From: Nemertoderma westbladi | Taxonomy: Eukaryota; Xenacoelomorpha; Nemertodermatida; Nemertodermatidae | Reading direction: 5' to 3' | DNA length: 64,000 nucleotides | NCBI GenBank assembly: GCA_032718475.1 | Contig: JAUCBJ010007776.1 | Coordinates: forward strand, 1 to 64,000 | Shown here: in pieces, positions 60,404 to 64,000 of the stretch | How positions within the stretch are numbered: position 1 is the stretch's first letter | Layout: each line of letters opens with the position of its first letter | Notes under the pieces: model-generated | Told to the model about the DNA's origin: nothing | The model's input: the letters and a program-made list of their open reading frames with translations, nothing else | Database searches by the model: none | Made by a program: the position numbers and the translations under genes

Positions 60404-61425
60404 TCTGTTTGCAGTGGTTGTCATGGAAACTGAAAAATAGAACAATGTAATTCGGATGCAGAATAAGTCATATAATGGGGGTAGGTCTTGGTCCCAAGTC
60501 ATAATACTATTAACTTGTGTTTCAAATTATCATTTTAGAAATTTTAACATCTGTTTAGTCTTGTTGCTATGGTAATTGGATTGTGTAATTAACCTCGAAT
60601 GGATTGTATATGGACCTTACAGATGAGTTGCAAAACCCCAAATTTATATTTATTACATTATTTTGCTACAAATAGAGTATTGAATTTAGACTTGAATGAT
60701 ATAGACTTTAATAAACTCCAGTTACCATGGTAACAAGATATTTCTGGAATGTTTTGAGTTTTACTAAAAGTTCAAACTAGTGGTCCAGATAACACATATC
60801 CAGTTTCGTAAAATTTTATCGCGAAGTCTATGTCCAAATGAGTTATTTTTGTATAAAAACATCTGTTTTCAGCGGTTGTCATGGTAACTGCAAAATTAAA
60901 CAATGAAATTCGGACGCAGAATAAGTCATATAGTGGGGGTAGGGGTTGGTCCCAAGACATAACACCTTCTCCTTAGGCTTCAAATTAACATTTTGTAAAT
61001 TTTAACATCTGTCTAGCCCGGTTGCCAAGGCAACTGGATTTTCAATTGAACCTCAATCGGCTCTGCCATGGACCTTATAGTTGAGTTGAGAAACCCCAAG
61101 TTTATATGTATTATAGTTTTCCTACAAATAGAGTTATAAATATTGACTTGAAATACATAGACTTTTTTCTAAGTCCGTTGCCATGGAAACCAGATTTTTC
61201 CTGAATATGAGACCCATCCCACACGACGCGCCTCGATGAGTAGTACATACATGCAAAATTTCAGGGTACTTTTAAAGGCTAGTTTTTTCCCCGGTCAAAA
61301 AACACTAAATCTGCCCCACACAAGTAAAAGGGCCCACTATGAATACACCATCTCAGCTAAGGAAAATCTTTCTTAGCGAAAGTAGTCGATTTTCCTTAGC
61401 TTCGTGGATCATCCGTTGTCACAGC
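60404..61425 (+). repeat. X-box palindrome repeat, block 3 (six boxes)
   Basis: Boxes at 60417, 60563, 60721, 60875, 61021 and 61177, spaced 146, 158, 154, 146 and 156 bp. Forms include GTTACCATGGTAAC and GTTGCCAAGGCAAC. Alternate boxes resemble each other, so the true unit is a dimer of about 300 bp. Ends with the hairpin at 61355-61401. Confidence 0.85.
61355..61401. repeat. Hairpin, second copy
   Basis: Same 14-bp arms as 59993-60039 (61355-61368 and 61388-61401), with a single change in the loop. Confidence 0.85.
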
Positions 61426-61436
61426 ATAAGTAAGCA

Positions 61437-63660
61437 ACATAAGTTACTTTGTAATTAACGTAAATCCGCGTTTTATACCACTTCCCGGATCCAGTAACAC
61501 TTTGTAATTAACGTAAATCCGCGTTTTACACCACTTCCCGGATCCAGTAACACTTTGTAATTAACGTAAATCCGCGTTTTATACCACTTCCCGGATCCAG
61601 TAACACTTTGTAATTAACGTAAATCCGCGTTTTACACCACTTCCCGGATCCAGTAAAACTTGGTAATTAACTTGAATCCGCGTTTTACACCGCTTCCTGG
61701 ATCCAGTGACATACTCAGTAATTAACGTAAATCCGTGTTTTACACCACTTCCCGGATCCAGTAACACTTTGTAATTAACGTAAATCCGCGTTTTACATCC
61801 CTTCCCGGATCCAGTAAAACTTGGTAATTAACTTGAATCAGCGTTTTACACTGCTTCCTGGATCCAGTAAAACTTGGTAATTAACTTGAATCCGCGTTTT
61901 ACATCCCTACCTGGATCCAGTAAAACTTGGTAATTAATTTGAATCCACGTATTACCCCGGATCCAGTTACATACTCAGTAATTAAAGTAAATCCGTGTTT
62001 CTTTACACCGCTTCCCAGATCCAGTGACATACTCAGTAATTAACGTAAACCCGTGTTTTACACCGCTTCCCGTATCCAGTGACATACTCAGTAATTAACG
62101 TAAATCCGTGTTTTACACCGCTTCCCGGATCCAGTGACATAATCAGTAATTAACGTAAACCCGTGTTTTACACCGCTTCCCGGATCCAGTGACATACTCA
62201 GTAATTAATGTAAACCCGTGTTTTACACCGCTTCCCGGATCCAGTGACATAATCAGTAATTAACGTAAATCAGTGTTTTACACCGCTTCCTGGATCCAGT
62301 AAAACTTGGTTATTAACTTGAATCCGCGTATTACCCCGCTTCCTGGATCCAGTGACATACTCAGTAATTAAAGTAAATCCGTGTTTTACACCGCTTCCCG
62401 GATCCAGTGACATACTCAGTAATTAACGTAAACCCGTGTTTTACACCGCTTCCCGGATCCAGTGACATAATCAGTAATTAATGTAAATCCGTGTTAGACA
62501 CCGCTTCCTGGATCCAGTGACATACTCAGTAATTAACGTAATCCGTGTTTTACACCGGTTCCCGGATCCAGTGACATACTCAGTAATTAACGTAAATCCG
62601 TGTTTTACACCGCTTCCCGGATCCAGTGACATACTCAGTAATTAACGTAAATCCGTGTTTTACACCGCTTCCCGGATCCAGTGACATACTCAGTAATTAA
62701 CATAAATCCGTGTTTTACACCGCTACCCGGATCCAGTGACATACTCAGTAATTAATGTAAATCCGTGTTTTACACCGCTTCCCGAATCCAGTGACATACT
62801 CAGTAATTAACGTAAATCCGTGTTTTACACCGCTTCCCGGATCCAGTGACATACTCAGTAATTAACGTAAATCTGTGTTTTACACCGCTTCCCGGATCCA
62901 GTGACATACTCAGTAATTAACGTAAATCCATGTTTTACACTGCTCCCCGGATCCAGTGACATACTCAGGAATTAATGTAAATCCGTGTTTTACACCGCTT
63001 CCCGGATCCAGTGACATGCTCAGTAATTAACATAAATCCATGTTTTACACCGCTTCCCGAATCCAGTGACATAATCAGTAATTAACGTAAATCCGTGTTT
63101 TACACCGCTTCCCGGATCCAGTGACATGCTCAGTAATTAACATAAATCCATGTTTTACACTGCTTCCCGAATCCAGTGACATAATCAGTAATTAACGTAA
63201 ATCCGTGTTTTACACCGCTTCCCGGATCCAGTGACATACTCAGTAATTAACGTAAATCCGTGTTTTACACCGCTTCCTGGATCCAGTGACATACTCAGTA
63301 ATTAAAGTAAATCCGTGTTTTACACCGCTTCCCGGATCCAGTGACATACTCAGTAATTAACGTAAATCCGTGTTTTACACCGCTTCCCGGATCCAGTGAC
63401 ATACTCAGTAATTAACGTAAATCCATGTTTTACACCGCTTCCCGGATCCAGTGACATACTCAGTAATTAACGTAAATCCGTGTTTTACACCGCTTCCCGG
63501 ATCCAGTGACATACTCAGTAATTAACGTAAATCCGTGTATTACACTGCTTCCCGAATCCAGTGACATACTCAGTAATTAAAGTAAATCCGTGTTTTACAC
63601 CGCTTCCCGGATCCAGTGACATGCTCAGTAATTAACGTAAATCCGTGTTTTACACTCCAT
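61437..63660 (+). repeat. 53/55-bp tandem array with BamHI-type core (about 40 copies)
   Basis: Units carry CTTCCCGGATCCAGT, then GTAATTAACGTAAATCCG, then TGTTTTACACCGC. The left part (to about 61960) has 53-bp units with AACACTTTG or AAAACTTGG; the rest has 55-bp units with GACATACTCA. GGATCC is present in most units. Confidence 0.95.
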
Positions 63661-64000
63661 ACGCGTTTTATATTGCAATACGGATTTCGTATTTCAAATT
63701 CCGTATATTGCACTCAGTTTTAAGGATTGTATGTAAATCTGGATCTGCCTTTTACACTCGCAAATCCTGAATCCAGATCTGCGTTTTTCACTCGCACTTC
63801 CGGGTCCAGATCCGTATCCTGAATCCAGATCCGCGTTTTACACTCGCACTTCTGGGTCCAGATCCGTATCCTGAATCCAGATCCGCGTTTTACACTCGCA
63901 CTTCCGGGTCCAGATCCGTATCCTGAATCCAGATCCGCGTTTTACACTCGCACTTCCAGGTCCAGATCCGTATCCTGAATCCGGATCTGCGTTTTACACC
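63661..64000 (+). repeat. 52-bp tandem array, runs off the window
   Basis: After a short transition (63661-63760) units of 52 bp with TCCAGATCCGCGTTTTACAC, then TCGCACTTCCGGGTCCAGAT. The GCGTTTTACAC module is shared with the preceding array, so the two are related. Confidence 0.9.

Overview
This is eukaryotic, almost certainly invertebrate animal, DNA. It holds a spliced nuclear gene (guanylate kinase), BEL/Pao LTR retrotransposons, an endonuclease-bearing non-LTR retrotransposon with a C-terminal region of the RTE-like type, a CR1-like LINE fragment and long minisatellite and satellite arrays. Nothing looks bacterial. I cannot name the species; a marine invertebrate is a guess from the repeat types.

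Layout. 1-793 is an old BEL/Pao LTR. 842-3095 is a C-rich 21-bp minisatellite bounded by a 30-bp direct repeat. 3454-8664 holds the last two exons of a guanylate kinase gene (plus strand). Its 4.7-kb intron is filled with nested repeats: hAT-like terminal inverted repeats, two fold-back elements with tandem-repeat arms, a truncated LINE, a CR1-like fragment and a 30-bp minisatellite. 8712-12242 holds G-rich 27-bp and 42-bp arrays. 12858-27657 is a 14.8-kb satellite with a 55-bp unit. 27822-28830 is a 1-kb palindromic element. 28883-32477 is a near full-length LINE (minus strand) with a 12-bp target duplication, inserted in a related satellite that continues as a 28-bp array to 35112. 35213-35596 is a 43-bp array.

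36477-48499 is a complete 12-kb BEL/Pao insertion. It has 1178-bp LTRs that are almost identical and a 5-bp target duplication, and it split a 15-bp minisatellite. Its single 1454-codon ORF (minus strand) encodes Gag and protease, but reverse transcriptase and RNase H are deleted in frame. 49375-51556 is a 30-bp minisatellite that abuts a second, broken BEL/Pao element (51566-57591). In that element the pol region is replaced by purine-rich hairpin repeats, followed by a probable polypurine tract and a long 3' LTR. 57592-61425 is a repeat family carrying a 14-bp X-box-like palindrome about every 150 bp. 61437-64000 is a 53/55-bp array followed by a 52-bp array that runs off the window.

Only guanylate kinase looks like a host gene. 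The rest is a nested history of transposons landing in tandem arrays, and of tandem arrays growing inside or next to transposons. Many long reading frames in the arrays are artefacts of repeat periods divisible by three.
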